A stretch of DNA of 43,571 nucleotides from NCBI RefSeq assembly GCF_028702905.1, contig NZ_JAQVNX010000006.1:1-43571 (forward strand). Direction: 5' to 3'. A model generated the notes under the pieces. The model saw only the letters and a program-made list of their open reading frames with translations. It was not told where the DNA came from and searched no databases. The stretch's first letter is position 1; every line of letters begins with the position of its first letter. The DNA comes from Methanofollis sp. GTDB taxonomy: Archaea; Halobacteriota; Methanomicrobia; Methanomicrobiales; Methanofollaceae. This document shows positions 1-8,176 of the stretch, piece after piece. The position numbers and the translations under genes were made by a program.

Positions 1-270
1 GCCGATCTTCCGGTCCCCTTCGAGCATATGCATATGGTTGCCGGTGAGGATCGCAACTTCGACCTCTTCGCCCCGCTCTTTCAGTTCGTCATAGGTTTTT
101 ACCGCCTGAAAAATGGCGTTGACGTCTGAATCTTCGGGGTCGGCGAGTGCAAGTGCGCTGGCCGCGTTCAGGCACGCCTCCCGTCCGACTACCGGACTTG
201 CGAGACCTGCCTTGTACCCGAGGTCGTCGTCCCGGTCGATGCACAGGATTAGTGTAGTGCCCTCAGCCAT
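1..270 (-). CDS. DUF373 family protein (N-terminal 90 residues)
   Basis: The gene begins with ATG at 270 and runs off the left end of the window, so only the first 90 residues are present. It opens MAEGTTLILCIDRDDDLGYK and continues with PVVGREACLNAASALALADPEDSDVNAIFQAVKTYDEL split over about residues 25-66. The early Asp-rich segment (CIDRDDD) followed by a DPEDSD motif is the pattern of the archaeal DUF373 family, whose usual members are longer and carry several membrane helices after this soluble part; none of those helices is visible here. Function is not established. A TATA-like TTATTAG (294-300, minus strand) lies about 26 nt before the ATG, so the transcript is probably leaderless. It starts only 57 bp after the end of the upstream coiled-coil gene, with a T-tract between them. 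Confidence 0.8.
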   Translation of the reverse strand, partial: MAEGTTLILCIDRDDDLGYKAGLASPVVGREACLNAASALALADPEDSDVNAIFQAVKTYDELKERGEEVEVAILTGNHMHMLEGDRKIG

Positions 271-316
271 CTGATTAGAAAATTACACTCAAACTAATAA
301 ATGGTTGCGCATACAC

Positions 317-324
317 AAAAAAAA
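317..324 (-). terminator. T-tract terminator after the coiled-coil gene
   Basis: Eight consecutive T on the minus strand start 4 bp after the stop codon of the coiled-coil gene. Archaeal RNA polymerase commonly ends transcription at such U-runs without a strong hairpin. The promoter of the next gene lies immediately beyond it. Confidence 0.6.
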
Positions 325-327
325 GTA

Positions 328-1191
328 TTAAAGGAGTTTGGACCGCTGCAGAAGGAGGATGTCCTCGGTCGTGAGTTTCTCCCCGCCCTTGAAGAGCTGG
401 AAGATGCGCTCGGCCTCCTGCCTGACCTCGCGCTGCTCCTTGGTGACCTTTGTCTTCTTCTTCTTGTTGCGGAGACCGGAGATGACTTTGTCATAGTCGC
501 GGAGTTCCTTCTGGCAGGTGATGAATGCCTTGTGTTCCTCGTCAGCGGCTTCCTGCGCCTCGACAAAGGCCTTGTGCTCGGTGTCGGCGGCCTCACGGGA
601 CTGGTCGGCCTTCCGGTAGAACTCGACCATCATGTCGTGGTGCTTCTGCGCGAGTTCTGCAACTTCGGTCACCCTGTCGTGGATGTCTGAGGCTTCCTTA
701 CGAAGGTCACGGGCGCTCTGGAGTTTGGTCTTGAGGTCCTTGTTCTGCTCAAGTTCGTCCTCCTGCTCCTTGATAGTGGCCTTCATGTGCTTGATCTTGT
801 CGATCAGCTCCCTCTCTTTGTCGGTAGAGAAGACCTCGGTCTGCTGGCGGAACTCCATCGCCTCGATCTGGCGCTGGATTTCTTTGATGCTTGCATTCTT
901 CTGGAAGGCGGAGTGATCCTTCTTGAAGGATTCGATCTCTTCGAAGTACTCGTTGGCCTTGGCGTTGAGCTGGTTCCGCTCGTCCTTCAGCCGGTGGACC
1001 TCATTATTGGACTGGTCCCGGAGCTCCTTATTCTTCTGGGCCTCCTCGACAAACTCCCGGGTCTGGGTGTTGAGCTGGTTCCGCTCACGAGCACGGGTGC
1101 TCGCAAGGGCGTTAAGCTCGTTGCGCCGATTTTTATGCTGTTCAGACTCGGAAAGTGATTTTTTTCTCTTTTCGATCAGTTCATCCAACAT
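328..1191 (-). CDS. Archaeal coiled-coil protein (COG1340-like)
   Basis: This 287-residue protein is almost entirely charged and helical (runs of E, K, R, Q with heptad-like spacing from residue 1 to about 250), with no signal peptide or membrane segment. It matches the look of the uncharacterised archaeal coiled-coil family COG1340: MLDELIEKRKKSL at the start, repeated 'RNQLN' turns near residues 37 and 72, a basic KKKKTKV patch near residue 245, and a short compact tail (FQLFKGGEKLTTEDILLLQR) that could be a small folded module. It is likely cytosolic; the role is unknown. The start is ATG at 1191, with a TATA-like CCTATACAG about 34 nt upstream. It stands alone between the ftsZ and DUF373 transcription units, both on the same strand. 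Confidence 0.75.
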   Translation of the reverse strand: MLDELIEKRKKSLSESEQHKNRRNELNALASTRARERNQLNTQTREFVEEAQKNKELRDQSNNEVHRLKDERNQLNAKANEYFEEIESFKKDHSAFQKNASIKEIQRQIEAMEFRQQTEVFSTDKERELIDKIKHMKATIKEQEDELEQNKDLKTKLQSARDLRKEASDIHDRVTEVAELAQKHHDMMVEFYRKADQSREAADTEHKAFVEAQEAADEEHKAFITCQKELRDYDKVISGLRNKKKKTKVTKEQREVRQEAERIFQLFKGGEKLTTEDILLLQRSKLL

Positions 1192-1594
1192 GCTTTACCA
1201 ATCCTTGAGTTCTGATACCGCTGTATAGGCCACCGGGTCTGATGATGCACGGGAGATGCCGCAGAATGGGAGGAAACAGAGGGAAATGATACTACAAAAG
1301 TGCCGTCCAGAACAGAGACTGCTTCTCTGATATCTGTGTTCGTAGCGCTGTTCATGATATTCAACTCCTATACCCTCTGGCGCATCCGGCTATGCCGACG
1401 CACCTGCCGCACCGTGGAGATCCGCGGTGGATATACCAGGATTTCTAATAGTTTGCGTCATCTTTGGTATTAAGCATTTCGCCGGACCTGCGCCGGTTCA
1501 GGCGTATTTTTTTGGTGTGTCTTTTGAGAGATGAACCGATCCGGCCGGCTGTGATGAATGGCCCGGACATGGTGCACGTGAAAAAAAGAAGATA
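1192..1594. other. 403-bp gap between coiled-coil gene and ftsZ
   Basis: No convincing gene is present. The section 1370-1440 is rich in short inverted repeats (for example GGC-TAT-GCC near 1388-1396, and CACCG/CGGTG arms near 1411-1429), and on the plus strand a GC-rich inverted-repeat segment at about 1480-1505 is followed by seven T at 1508-1514, which would suit the end of a small plus-strand transcript. I could not fold it into a known RNA class. Confidence 0.35.
1581..1587 (-). terminator. T-tract terminator after ftsZ
   Basis: Seven T on the minus strand lie 8 bp beyond the ftsZ TGA (1595-1597), the expected position for ending the cdrS-ftsZ transcript. Confidence 0.55.
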
Positions 1595-2749
1595 TCAGAG
1601 GAAATCGATGAGGTGGCCGCTCGTCTGGTCCCGTGCGAAACTCCGCTGGGGGGCTGCCGACCTGCCGCCCGGCATGGGTGCGGGCTTGCTCGCGGGGATG
1701 AAGTTGCTCTGCCTGCCGCCAAGGATCTGGGCGCTCTTGACGCCGGTCATGATTGCCATGACTCTGACCTTCCCTTCGTAGTCGTTGTTCACGCGTGCGC
1801 CCCAGATGACGTCGGCGTGGGGGTCGAGTTCGTAGGTGAGGGAGCTTGCGATCTCCTCGGCGTCCTGGAGGGTGAGGTCGCTGCCGCCGGTGATGTGGAT
1901 GAGGCTGCCCGTGGCGCCGCGGTAGTCGATGTCCAGCAGGGGGTGGGAGAGGCATTCGTGGACGACGCTCTCGGCCTTGTTCTGCTGTTTGCTCTCGCCG
2001 ACGAGCATGCAGGCGACGCCGCCCTTGCTCATGATCGCCCGCACGTCTGCGTAGTCGATGTTGATGAGGGAGGGCTGGGTGATCGTCTCGGAGATGCCCT
2101 TCACCGTCTCGGCGATGAGCTGGTCCATCACCGAGAAGGCCTGGCCAAGGGGCAGGTTGGGGACATAGTTGATGAGCCGGTTGTTGTCGAGGACAATCAC
2201 CGAGTCGGCGTTGCTGGCGAGTTGCTGGAGGCCGTCCTCCGCGCGGAGCAGGCGTGCCTTCTCGACCTGGAAGGGGTAGCTGACCATGCCGACGACGATG
2301 GCGCCCTGTTCCTTGGCAATCTGTGCAACAACGGGGGCGACGCCTGTGCCGGTGCCGCCGCCCATGCCGGCCGTGATGAAACAGAGATCGGCTGTCTCAA
2401 GGAGTTTTTCCAGAGTGGGGCGCGCCATCTCCGCGGCCCTCTTGCCGACGTCGGGGAACCCGCCTGCGCCAAGGCCCTTGGTGAGCGACTTGCCGATGAG
2501 GATGCGCTTGTCGGCCTGGATCATGTCGAGATGCTGCTTGTCGGTGTTGATCGCGATCGTCTCGGCTCCACAGACCTGCATGTGGTAAAGCCTGTTGATC
2601 GTGTTGTTGCCGGCGCCTCCGCAACCGACGATGACGATGCGCGGCTGGCCGAGGAAATCGTCTTCGTCGCCGATGATACCGTCCTGACTATTCAGTGTTT
2701 TCTCGCGTTCAGCGTTTTTCATTGCCTCGTTGATGATTGTTTGCATCAT
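1595..2749 (-). CDS. ftsZ: Cell division protein FtsZ
   Basis: FtsZ is the tubulin-like GTPase that builds the division ring. The 384-residue product has an N-terminal extension of about 35 residues, then the Rossmann start [17 protein letters not shown] (37-53), the tubulin signature GGGTGTG (130-136) that binds GTP phosphates, and the T7-loop segment NIDYADVR (230-237) that supplies catalytic acid residues to the neighbouring subunit. The C-terminal domain follows to about 350, then a flexible tail rich in P, G and S ending TSGHLIDFL. Length and motifs are full. It lies 7 bp downstream of a ribbon-helix-helix gene in the same direction; in haloarchaea this arrangement (cdrS-ftsZ2) marks the FtsZ2 type, so an FtsZ2-like role is likely but inferred. 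A T-tract follows the stop codon. Confidence 0.96.
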   Translation of the reverse strand: MMQTIINEAMKNAEREKTLNSQDGIIGDEDDFLGQPRIVIVGCGGAGNNTINRLYHMQVCGAETIAINTDKQHLDMIQADKRILIGKSLTKGLGAGGFPDVGKRAAEMARPTLEKLLETADLCFITAGMGGGTGTGVAPVVAQIAKEQGAIVVGMVSYPFQVEKARLLRAEDGLQQLASNADSVIVLDNNRLINYVPNLPLGQAFSVMDQLIAETVKGISETITQPSLINIDYADVRAIMSKGGVACMLVGESKQQNKAESVVHECLSHPLLDIDYRGATGSLIHITGGSDLTLQDAEEIASSLTYELDPHADVIWGARVNNDYEGKVRVMAIMTGVKSAQILGGRQSNFIPASKPAPMPGGRSAAPQRSFARDQTSGHLIDFL

Positions 2750-2756
2750 GTGCCTC

Positions 2757-2933
2757 CTAAACCTTGAATGACACCTGGTCGCTCTCCCTCATTGCCCGGT
2801 CTCCACGCTTTTCGACGAGTTCCCGTACCGCGTGTCGTACCGCCTCTGACACGGTGGGAAATTCGCCGCCGTCAACAAGCCTTTGCAGCATATCGACCTG
2901 CTGTTTGGGGAGTCTGATCGTGATCCGCTCCAT
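2757..2933 (-). CDS. cdrS: CdrS-like ribbon-helix-helix regulator
   Basis: This 58-residue protein begins [20 protein letters not shown], a classic ribbon (RITIRLP) followed by two helices with the [11 protein letters not shown] second helix; such proteins bind DNA as dimers through the paired ribbons. An upstream GTG at 2957 would add 8 residues, but I prefer the ATG at 2933: it has GAGG on the minus strand about 7 nt ahead, it matches the family's MER start, and the GTG lies inside a perfect palindrome that looks like an operator. The gene ends 7 bp before ftsZ. In Halobacterium and Haloferax, CdrS is a short RHH protein cotranscribed with ftsZ2 and regulating cell division genes; the same role is inferred here. 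The basic/acidic tail after residue 45 is short. Confidence 0.85.
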   Translation of the reverse strand: MERITIRLPKQQVDMLQRLVDGGEFPTVSEAVRHAVRELVEKRGDRAMRESDQVSFKV

Positions 2934-2948
2934 CTTCCGCCTCGGGGG

Positions 2949-3021
2949 GTCTGACACTTGTCAGACGTTTGTCTGTCTCATGCCAGACGGGGGGATGCTC
3001 TACGTCTGATCCTGCACCAGA
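2949..3021 (-). promoter_or_regulatory. Operator array and promoter of cdrS-ftsZ
   Basis: Three 18-bp units with GTCTG...CAGAC ends lie upstream of cdrS: a perfect palindrome at 2949-2966 (arms GTCTGACA and TGTCAGAC, 2-nt centre), an imperfect one at 2971-2988, and a weaker one at 3004-3021 ending CAGA. The first two start 22 bp apart, about two helical turns. A TATA-like TTTTTATAG on the minus strand at about 3044-3052 would place transcription start near 3020, within the outermost unit. RHH proteins typically bind such short inverted repeats and repress their own promoter. Confidence 0.65.
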
Positions 3022-3127
3022 TGAATGAACTAATACGAGCATCCTATAAAAAGATTCTCAATTGATTTTTTCTGAAAGCGTATTCTTATATGCCATGGAA
3101 TGCCAAATTTGCGTGATATTCGTCAAT

Positions 3128-4126
3128 ATGTCAGGGACGTATCCCCGCCGGATCGAACACGGCGGCAGACTCAGGTGGCACAGGCGGCATTCGGGAGAAA
3201 ATATTCTTGATTTTAGTGCAAGCATCAACCCTTTCCCTCCGCATGTCCCCTTCTCCACCCCGGAAGAGGCGATTGCGTCCTACCCCGATGACGGATATGA
3301 AACCCTGAAAGAGGCGATCGGGCAGGTGTTTCACCGTGACCCCGCGGAGATCACGGTGGGAAACGGGTCTGTCGAGGTGATCCGCGCGTTCTGTGTCGCC
3401 GCTATCAGGCCCGGCGAGAGCGGTGCGATCAGGCCTCCGACCTTCGGGGAATATGAGATGGCGGTCAGACTCTGCGGAGGCAGGGTGACCGATGATGCGG
3501 CCGGTGCGGCTGTCAGGTTCCTCTGCAACCCGAACAACCCTGACGGTGCGCTCACCGCGCGGGAGGCGGTGCTCGCCATCCTCGACACCCTCAAACCCGG
3601 CCAGCGCCTTTTTGTCGACGAGGCCTTCATTGAACTTGCCGACCCGGCCGCAAGCGTCTCTAACGTCAGGGACCCAGCGCTCTTCGTCTCACGCTCGATC
3701 ACCAAGTCCTTTGCCGTCCCCGGCCTCAGGTTCGGTTTCGGCTTCGGCGATGCCGACCTTGTCGCGGAGATCGAGGCGCGCCGCCTTCCCTGGACGGTGA
3801 ATGCCTATGCCGAGAGTTTTGCCCTGGCCGCACTGGACAGGTATGCCGACCTTGGCGAATCCCGGAGGCTTATCGAGATCGAGCGGGCCTGGCTTGCAGG
3901 GCGACTCCGCGACCTCGGTCTCTCTCCCCTGCCGTCCACGGCAAACTACATCCTGGTCCCCCTTCCCTGCCATGCGTCGGCACTTACGGAACGCCTCCTC
4001 CTCTCCCACGACATTCTTGTCCGTGACTGCACCTCTTTTGGCCTGCCCGGGATGATCCGGGTTGCGGTGCGGAGGCGTGACGAGAACATGCGCCTTGTGG
4101 AGGCACTTGCGGCATGCTTGCCCTGA
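3128..4126 (+). CDS. cobD: Threonine-phosphate decarboxylase, cobalamin synthesis
   Basis: A PLP enzyme of the histidinol-phosphate aminotransferase fold. From the chosen ATG (3128) it starts MSGTYPRRIEHGGRLRWHRR and continues ILDFSASINPFPP; the HGG plus DFSxxINP pattern is typical of CobD, which makes (R)-1-amino-2-propanol phosphate for the cobalamin nucleotide loop, rather than of HisC. The PLP lysine is in SRSITKSFAVPGLRFGF, preceded by the CNPNNPDG turn. The frame is open back to 3062, but a TATA-like TTATAT at about 3085-3092 lies between the two starts, favouring 3128. The end overlaps the following cobY gene by 13 bp, which strongly supports a cobamide role. HisC function remains the main alternative. 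Confidence 0.85.
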   Translation: MSGTYPRRIEHGGRLRWHRRHSGENILDFSASINPFPPHVPFSTPEEAIASYPDDGYETLKEAIGQVFHRDPAEITVGNGSVEVIRAFCVAAIRPGESGAIRPPTFGEYEMAVRLCGGRVTDDAAGAAVRFLCNPNNPDGALTAREAVLAILDTLKPGQRLFVDEAFIELADPAASVSNVRDPALFVSRSITKSFAVPGLRFGFGFGDADLVAEIEARRLPWTVNAYAESFALAALDRYADLGESRRLIEIERAWLAGRLRDLGLSPLPSTANYILVPLPCHASALTERLLLSHDILVRDCTSFGLPGMIRVAVRRRDENMRLVEALAACLP

Positions 4127-4725
4127 TCCTTGCCGGGGGCCAGGGCTCCCGCCTCAATATGGGAGAAAAACCTCTCGTGACAATCTGCGGGCGGCCGATG
4201 ATCGCCTATGTCATCGACGCCTTTGCCGATGCGGGCTGTGAGATCATGGTCGTCTCCTCGCCCCGGACCCCGTACACCAGAAACTGGTGCCGGGCGCAGG
4301 GGATCGATCTCTATGCCGCCGGTGCGCGCGGATATGTCGCAGATATCGTCGAAGCGGTGACCGCACTTGGCGAGGCGGGGCCGGTCTTCACCTCGGTCTC
4401 TGACATCCCCTGTATCAGGGGAGAGATTGTGGAGAGAATACGGGATGCGTACATCTCTGCAGGCACCGACGCCCTCGCCACCTGGGTGCCGTCGGCCCTC
4501 TGTCGCGGCTCTTCTTTTCGCGCCGCCTACCAGGAGACGGTCGACGGTGTCCCTGCCTGTCCTGCCGGGGTAAACATCCTCCTCGGTGCGCGGATCGAGG
4601 AAGAACAGGAAGAATCGCGCCTCCTCCTCGACGAACCCGCGCTCGGCTTCAATGTCAATACACAGGACGACCTTGCCCGTGCGGTGCGTTTTATCTGTGC
4701 CGGAAAAAAGCGGCATTCTGCCTGA
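4114..4725 (+). CDS. cobY: Adenosylcobinamide-phosphate guanylyltransferase
   Basis: The 203-residue protein begins MLALILAGGQGSRLNMGEKP, the nucleotide-binding loop of NTP-transferase (GT-A-like) enzymes, followed by KPLVTICGRPMIAYVIDAF. Its length and lack of a kinase domain fit archaeal CobY, which transfers GMP to adenosylcobinamide phosphate and replaces bacterial CobU. A later SVSDIPCI segment is in the position of the metal-binding acidic motif, and LGFNVNTQDDLARA near the end is typical of the fold. It overlaps the cobD stop region by 13 bp, so the two are translationally coupled and contribute adjacent steps in assembling the nucleotide loop. The organism needs cobamides for the methyltransferase Mtr, which makes the pair expected. 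Confidence 0.85.
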   Translation: MLALILAGGQGSRLNMGEKPLVTICGRPMIAYVIDAFADAGCEIMVVSSPRTPYTRNWCRAQGIDLYAAGARGYVADIVEAVTALGEAGPVFTSVSDIPCIRGEIVERIRDAYISAGTDALATWVPSALCRGSSFRAAYQETVDGVPACPAGVNILLGARIEEEQEESRLLLDEPALGFNVNTQDDLARAVRFICAGKKRHSA

Positions 4726-4793
4726 ATTCACCCGGATTCCCCGCAAATGCCAGAAAGGAAACCATATTAACCGCCGCAGCCGATATTCTTAGC

Positions 4794-6032
4794 ATGCAGA
4801 TCTCCCGGGAGATAGAACTGGAAGGGCATATTATCGATTCAGGTATCATGACCCTTGTCTTCGACCGGATCATGGATATGGGCGGGAACTTCGAGATTCT
4901 TACCTTCGACGTGGGGAAGAAAAAGACCGACGCGAGTTATGCCCGCCTGAAGGTGAGTGCTGCTGACGAAACGCAGCTTGAGGCGATCCTCAGCGAACTC
5001 TACCGTCTTGGCGCTCATCTCCCGGTGGTGGCCGACGCGCGGCTGGTCCCTGCCGAAGGCGACCGCATCGTCCCCAAGGATTTTTACTCGACGACCAACC
5101 ACCGGACCTATGTGAAATATGAGGGCGAATGGCTCTCTGTCGAGGACATCGAGATGGACTGTCTCATTGTCGTGGACCCGGTCGCGCAGCGCGCCTGCTG
5201 CACTCCTCTCTCCAAACTGACGAAGGGCAGTCTTGTCGTCGTCGGCGAGGACGGCGTCAAGGTGGACTATCCCGAACGCCCGCGTGAGAAGAGCCGGTTC
5301 GAGTTCATGCAGGGAACCGTCTCACCCGAACGCCCGTCTGAGACCCTGATCGAGAAGATCGCGACGGAGATCGTCGAGGTGAAGCGGTCTGGCGGGAAGA
5401 TCGTCCTTGTCGGCGGCCCGGCGATCATACACACCGGAGGCGGCCCTGCCCTTGCGAAACTCGTTCATGACGGCTACATCGACGCCCTCTTTGCCGGGAA
5501 CGCCCTCGCGACCCATGACATCGAGTCGAACCTCTTCGGCACCTCCCTCGGCATGGACATCAAGACCGCGAAACTCGTCACCGGCGGGCACAAGCACCAC
5601 ATCTATGCGATCTCCGAGGTGATGCGCGCGGGGTCGATCAAGAATGCGGTCGAGCAGGGCATCGTCACCGGCGGCGTGATGTACGAGTGCGTCAGGCACA
5701 ATGTCCCCTTCGTTCTCGCCGGTTCGATCCGCGACGACGGCCCCCTCCCTGACGTGATCACCGATGTCATGGAGGCGCAGGACGCAATGAGAAAGCATCT
5801 CAAAGGCGCGAAGATGGTGCTGATGGTGGCGACCCTCCTCCACTCGGTGGCCGTCGGGAACTGTCTCCCCTCGAGCGTGAAGACACTCTGCGTCGACATC
5901 AACCCGGCCTCCCTGACCAAGCTGATGGACCGCGGCACCTCGCAGGCGATTGGCATCGTCTCCGATGCGGGCACTTTCTTCCCGATGCTTGCGAAAAAAC
6001 TGGACGAACTCTCGGAAAAAATCAACGGGTGA
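4794..6032 (+). CDS. TIGR00300/LOR-SDH-like ornithine cyclodeaminase
   Basis: This 412-residue protein has two parts: an N-terminal LOR/SDH-type domain (MQISREIELEGHIIDSG to about residue 175, with LPVVADARLVPAEGD and YSTTNHRTYV) and a C-terminal nucleotide-binding part with VGGPAIIHTGGGPALAKLV and FAGNALATHDIESNLFGTSLG. This matches the archaeal TIGR00300 family, related to the C-terminal part of cyanobacterial AgrE/ArgZ, for which conversion of ornithine to proline plus ammonia is reported. A role in proline synthesis is therefore the best guess; substrate specificity cannot be read from sequence. A TATA-like ACCATATTAACC at about 4760-4771 lies 25-30 nt before the ATG, suggesting a leaderless message. 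Its 3' end overlaps the convergent RaSEA gene by 11 bp. Confidence 0.75.
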   Translation: MQISREIELEGHIIDSGIMTLVFDRIMDMGGNFEILTFDVGKKKTDASYARLKVSAADETQLEAILSELYRLGAHLPVVADARLVPAEGDRIVPKDFYSTTNHRTYVKYEGEWLSVEDIEMDCLIVVDPVAQRACCTPLSKLTKGSLVVVGEDGVKVDYPERPREKSRFEFMQGTVSPERPSETLIEKIATEIVEVKRSGGKIVLVGGPAIIHTGGGPALAKLVHDGYIDALFAGNALATHDIESNLFGTSLGMDIKTAKLVTGGHKHHIYAISEVMRAGSIKNAVEQGIVTGGVMYECVRHNVPFVLAGSIRDDGPLPDVITDVMEAQDAMRKHLKGAKMVLMVATLLHSVAVGNCLPSSVKTLCVDINPASLTKLMDRGTSQAIGIVSDAGTFFPMLAKKLDELSEKING

Positions 6033-6999
6033 GGGGCATGGACCAGGGCTTCTCGTGCCCGAGGACATATTCCCACTCTTTTTTGCACGCGCATTCGATC
6101 TCCGCGAGGGCGCGGATCAGTTCCACGTCGCCGGTGAGGGCGTACTCGTTGATACCGTCGATGATATCGCGGTCGCACTTCCCGCAGTTGTGCGGGCCCC
6201 TGATATGGCCGCCGCCGACCGGGTCGCAGAAGACCGGGACGTCGGGATCGACATTTCCAAGCACTTCAAGGATGCTCCAGAGGTACGGCGGGCGGTAGGC
6301 CTGCTCCTTCCAGAGATGTTCGAGTTCTGTCCTTTTCTGGACGGTGCAGGCGTTCATCGAGATCATGCCGCAGTACGGCGCCACGTCCATGATGGAGGTC
6401 TTCATGTCCTCGATGGCCTCCTTCTCGGTGAGGAAGAGCGGCTTTAAGAGGAGGTAAGCCTTCACTCCCGCGCCCGCCGCCTTCGCTCTCTTCGATGCCT
6501 CGATGAAGTCGGCAAAGCTGAACCCCTTTCTGATCGACTTCTCCCTGATGACGTCGTCTGTCGTCTCAAGCCCCATCGCCACGTGGATGGGGGAACCGAG
6601 AGCCTCAGCCATCTCCGCGAGTGCATCGGTTTCCACATACTCGGGCCGCGTCTCGACGACGACAACCTTCCCGGCAAAGGCCCGCGCGATCTCTTCCCTG
6701 AAAGCCGGCGGCACCTCGACAGGGTCCAGGAAACTGCCCGACGTGAAGATCTTCACCATCCCGACCTGCGAGAGGTCGAAGTTCTCCTGCACCCAGGCGA
6801 GTTGTCCCCTGAGAGCGGCAAGGACCTCCTCAGTTTGAGCCCCGAAATAGCCTTCAAAACGGTAACCGCACATCAAGCAGCGCCGGTATGAGCATCCCCC
6901 ACTTTTAAAGATTACGGTCAGGGAATCAAGGATATCATTCTCATAACGGTCTTTTCCTTTCCACGCTGCCAATGGCTTGATAGATTGTATAGATAACAT
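6022..6999 (-). CDS. raSEA: Archaeosine radical SAM enzyme RaSEA
   Basis: The protein begins (from ATG 6999) MLSIQSIKPLAAWKGKDRYE and carries a CX4CX2C cluster motif (GGCSYRRCLMCGYRFEG, Cys 36, 41, 44), which is unlike the usual CX3CX2C and typical of the RaSEA/Elp3-like group. Later segments TSGSFLDPVEVP, VVVETRPEYV and GLETTDDVIREKSIRKGF are the family's conserved core, and a CGKCDRDI motif sits near the end. RaSEA works with ArcS to convert preQ0-derived lysine adduct in tRNA position 15 to archaeosine. A GTG at 7005 would add two residues. It converges on and overlaps the preceding gene by 11 bp, and is divergent from the secreted-protein gene, with TATA-like elements for both in the short gap. 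ArcS is not in the window. Confidence 0.85.
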   Translation of the reverse strand: MLSIQSIKPLAAWKGKDRYENDILDSLTVIFKSGGCSYRRCLMCGYRFEGYFGAQTEEVLAALRGQLAWVQENFDLSQVGMVKIFTSGSFLDPVEVPPAFREEIARAFAGKVVVVETRPEYVETDALAEMAEALGSPIHVAMGLETTDDVIREKSIRKGFSFADFIEASKRAKAAGAGVKAYLLLKPLFLTEKEAIEDMKTSIMDVAPYCGMISMNACTVQKRTELEHLWKEQAYRPPYLWSILEVLGNVDPDVPVFCDPVGGGHIRGPHNCGKCDRDIIDGINEYALTGDVELIRALAEIECACKKEWEYVLGHEKPWSMPLTR

Positions 7000-7028
7000 T
7001 AACACTTATTTCGTTGATCTATATTGTT

Positions 7029-8123
7029 ATGAAAATATCTATGATGAGGATTGCACTCCCCCTGCTCTGCCTCCTCTGTTGCCTTGCAGCTCCGGCAGCG
7101 GCGGCATTCATCGAGATCACAACCCCCGATTCCATCAATGCGGGCCAGCCCCTTGAGGCGACCGGGGGGACCATTGCAGTGAAGTCCGGTTATGTCGTCG
7201 ACATCGTCCTCTATGACACGACATCTTCAAAGAGCGAGGTCGACCGTCAGGCCGTCGTGATCCAGGGCGACGGGACTTTTACGGTGATCTTCGAGACCGA
7301 AAATCTCAGGTCTGGCACCTATTCGGTTGAGGTCCAGTCACGCGGCGAGAACATCTTTGGCAGCAGTTCGAAGAAAGTTAAAATCTTCAAGATAGTGAAC
7401 AGGAACGATGAACTTACCCTCACCTCCCCGAAGACGCAGGACTATGACGGGATCCTTGAGGTGGCAGGCACGCTTGCAAAGTACGGTGATGCCGGTCTCA
7501 GGCTCACCGTGACCGATGCGGAGAAAGAGACTGTCTATGGCCCGAAGTGGATCGAGACCGATGCAGGCGTTTTCTCTGCCTCTGTCCCCATCACCTCAGG
7601 CGGCACCTATTGGGCCGAGATTGCGGACAACACCAGTTATGTCTGGACAACTCAGTTCACCGTGAAGGGCGGCGAGGTGCCGGTCACGCCGACGGGGACG
7701 CAGACGCCTGGCCCCACCTACTCGGCTTCGGCCCCGGCCTCCCGCGGGAACCCGGCATATTTTGCCATTGATACCCTCGGCGGCCCGGTGACGATCAGCA
7801 CCTCCACCGGGATCGACTGGGTGCTCGAGTACATCGACGAGAAGGGCGAGCGGTCGATGGTGAACAGCCAGGGTACCACGGCGCCGGAGAGCGTCACACT
7901 CCAGACGACCGGCGGCACTGTCTATGTGAAGGTCACCCCCCAGCTCTACACCGAGACCGGCACGGTGACGGTCGCGGCCGAGAATATCAAGAAGATCTCG
8001 GTCGATGCCACGGTGGCGGGCAAGTTCGGCGACCCTGTCCCGACGACGGCCCAGAGCCCGATGCCCCTCGGCCTTGTGCTTCTTGCCCTTGGTGCAGTCT
8101 TCCTCCTTTTCAGGAAGATCTGA
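7029..8123 (+). CDS. Secreted, C-terminally anchored surface protein
   Basis: From ATG 7029 the protein is 364 residues. A signal peptide is clear (MKISMMRIALPLLCLLCCLA, then APAAAAF, cleavage near residue 26). The body is beta-rich and polar: two tandem Ig-like stretches (about 30-125 and 128-215), the first with a GTYSVEV turn and the second with GTYWAEI, then a P/T linker (VTPTGTQTPGPTYSASAP) and a third beta domain (about 240-335). The end has TTAQSPMPLGLVLLALGAVF followed by LLFRKI: a linker, a hydrophobic stretch and basic residues, the layout of archaeal CTERM sorting signals (a PGF-CTERM-like tail without PGF). It probably sits on the outer face of the membrane or in the S-layer zone. 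Ligand or partner unknown. A longer TTG start at 7014 is less likely. Confidence 0.75.
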   Translation: MKISMMRIALPLLCLLCCLAAPAAAAFIEITTPDSINAGQPLEATGGTIAVKSGYVVDIVLYDTTSSKSEVDRQAVVIQGDGTFTVIFETENLRSGTYSVEVQSRGENIFGSSSKKVKIFKIVNRNDELTLTSPKTQDYDGILEVAGTLAKYGDAGLRLTVTDAEKETVYGPKWIETDAGVFSASVPITSGGTYWAEIADNTSYVWTTQFTVKGGEVPVTPTGTQTPGPTYSASAPASRGNPAYFAIDTLGGPVTISTSTGIDWVLEYIDEKGERSMVNSQGTTAPESVTLQTTGGTVYVKVTPQLYTETGTVTVAAENIKKISVDATVAGKFGDPVPTTAQSPMPLGLVLLALGAVFLLFRKI

Positions 8124-8142
8124 ACCCCTTAACCACAGCATC

Positions 8143-8149
8143 TTTTTTT
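8143..8149 (+). terminator. T-tract terminator after the secreted-protein gene
   Basis: Seven T lie 19 bp after the stop codon and just ahead of the tRNA gene, in a position that would separate the two transcripts. Confidence 0.5.
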
Positions 8150-8176
8150 ACCTGGCAGTACAATAGGTAATGGCGT

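Noticed and set aside
1233-1330. Possible C/D box RNA (TGATGA near 1239, CTGA near 1325)
   Set aside because: The boxes are about 85 nt apart with no D'/C' pair and no terminal stem; the motif is too short to count on its own.
1613-2767. 384-codon open frame on the plus strand
   Set aside because: It is the mirror of ftsZ on the other strand. Its translation has no domain and the long frame follows from the GC-rich third codon positions of ftsZ.
3062-3127. Longer N-terminus for cobD from ATG 3062
   Set aside because: The added 22 residues (MIFSESVFLYAMECQICVIF...) are unlike the family, and a TATA-like element lies within them.
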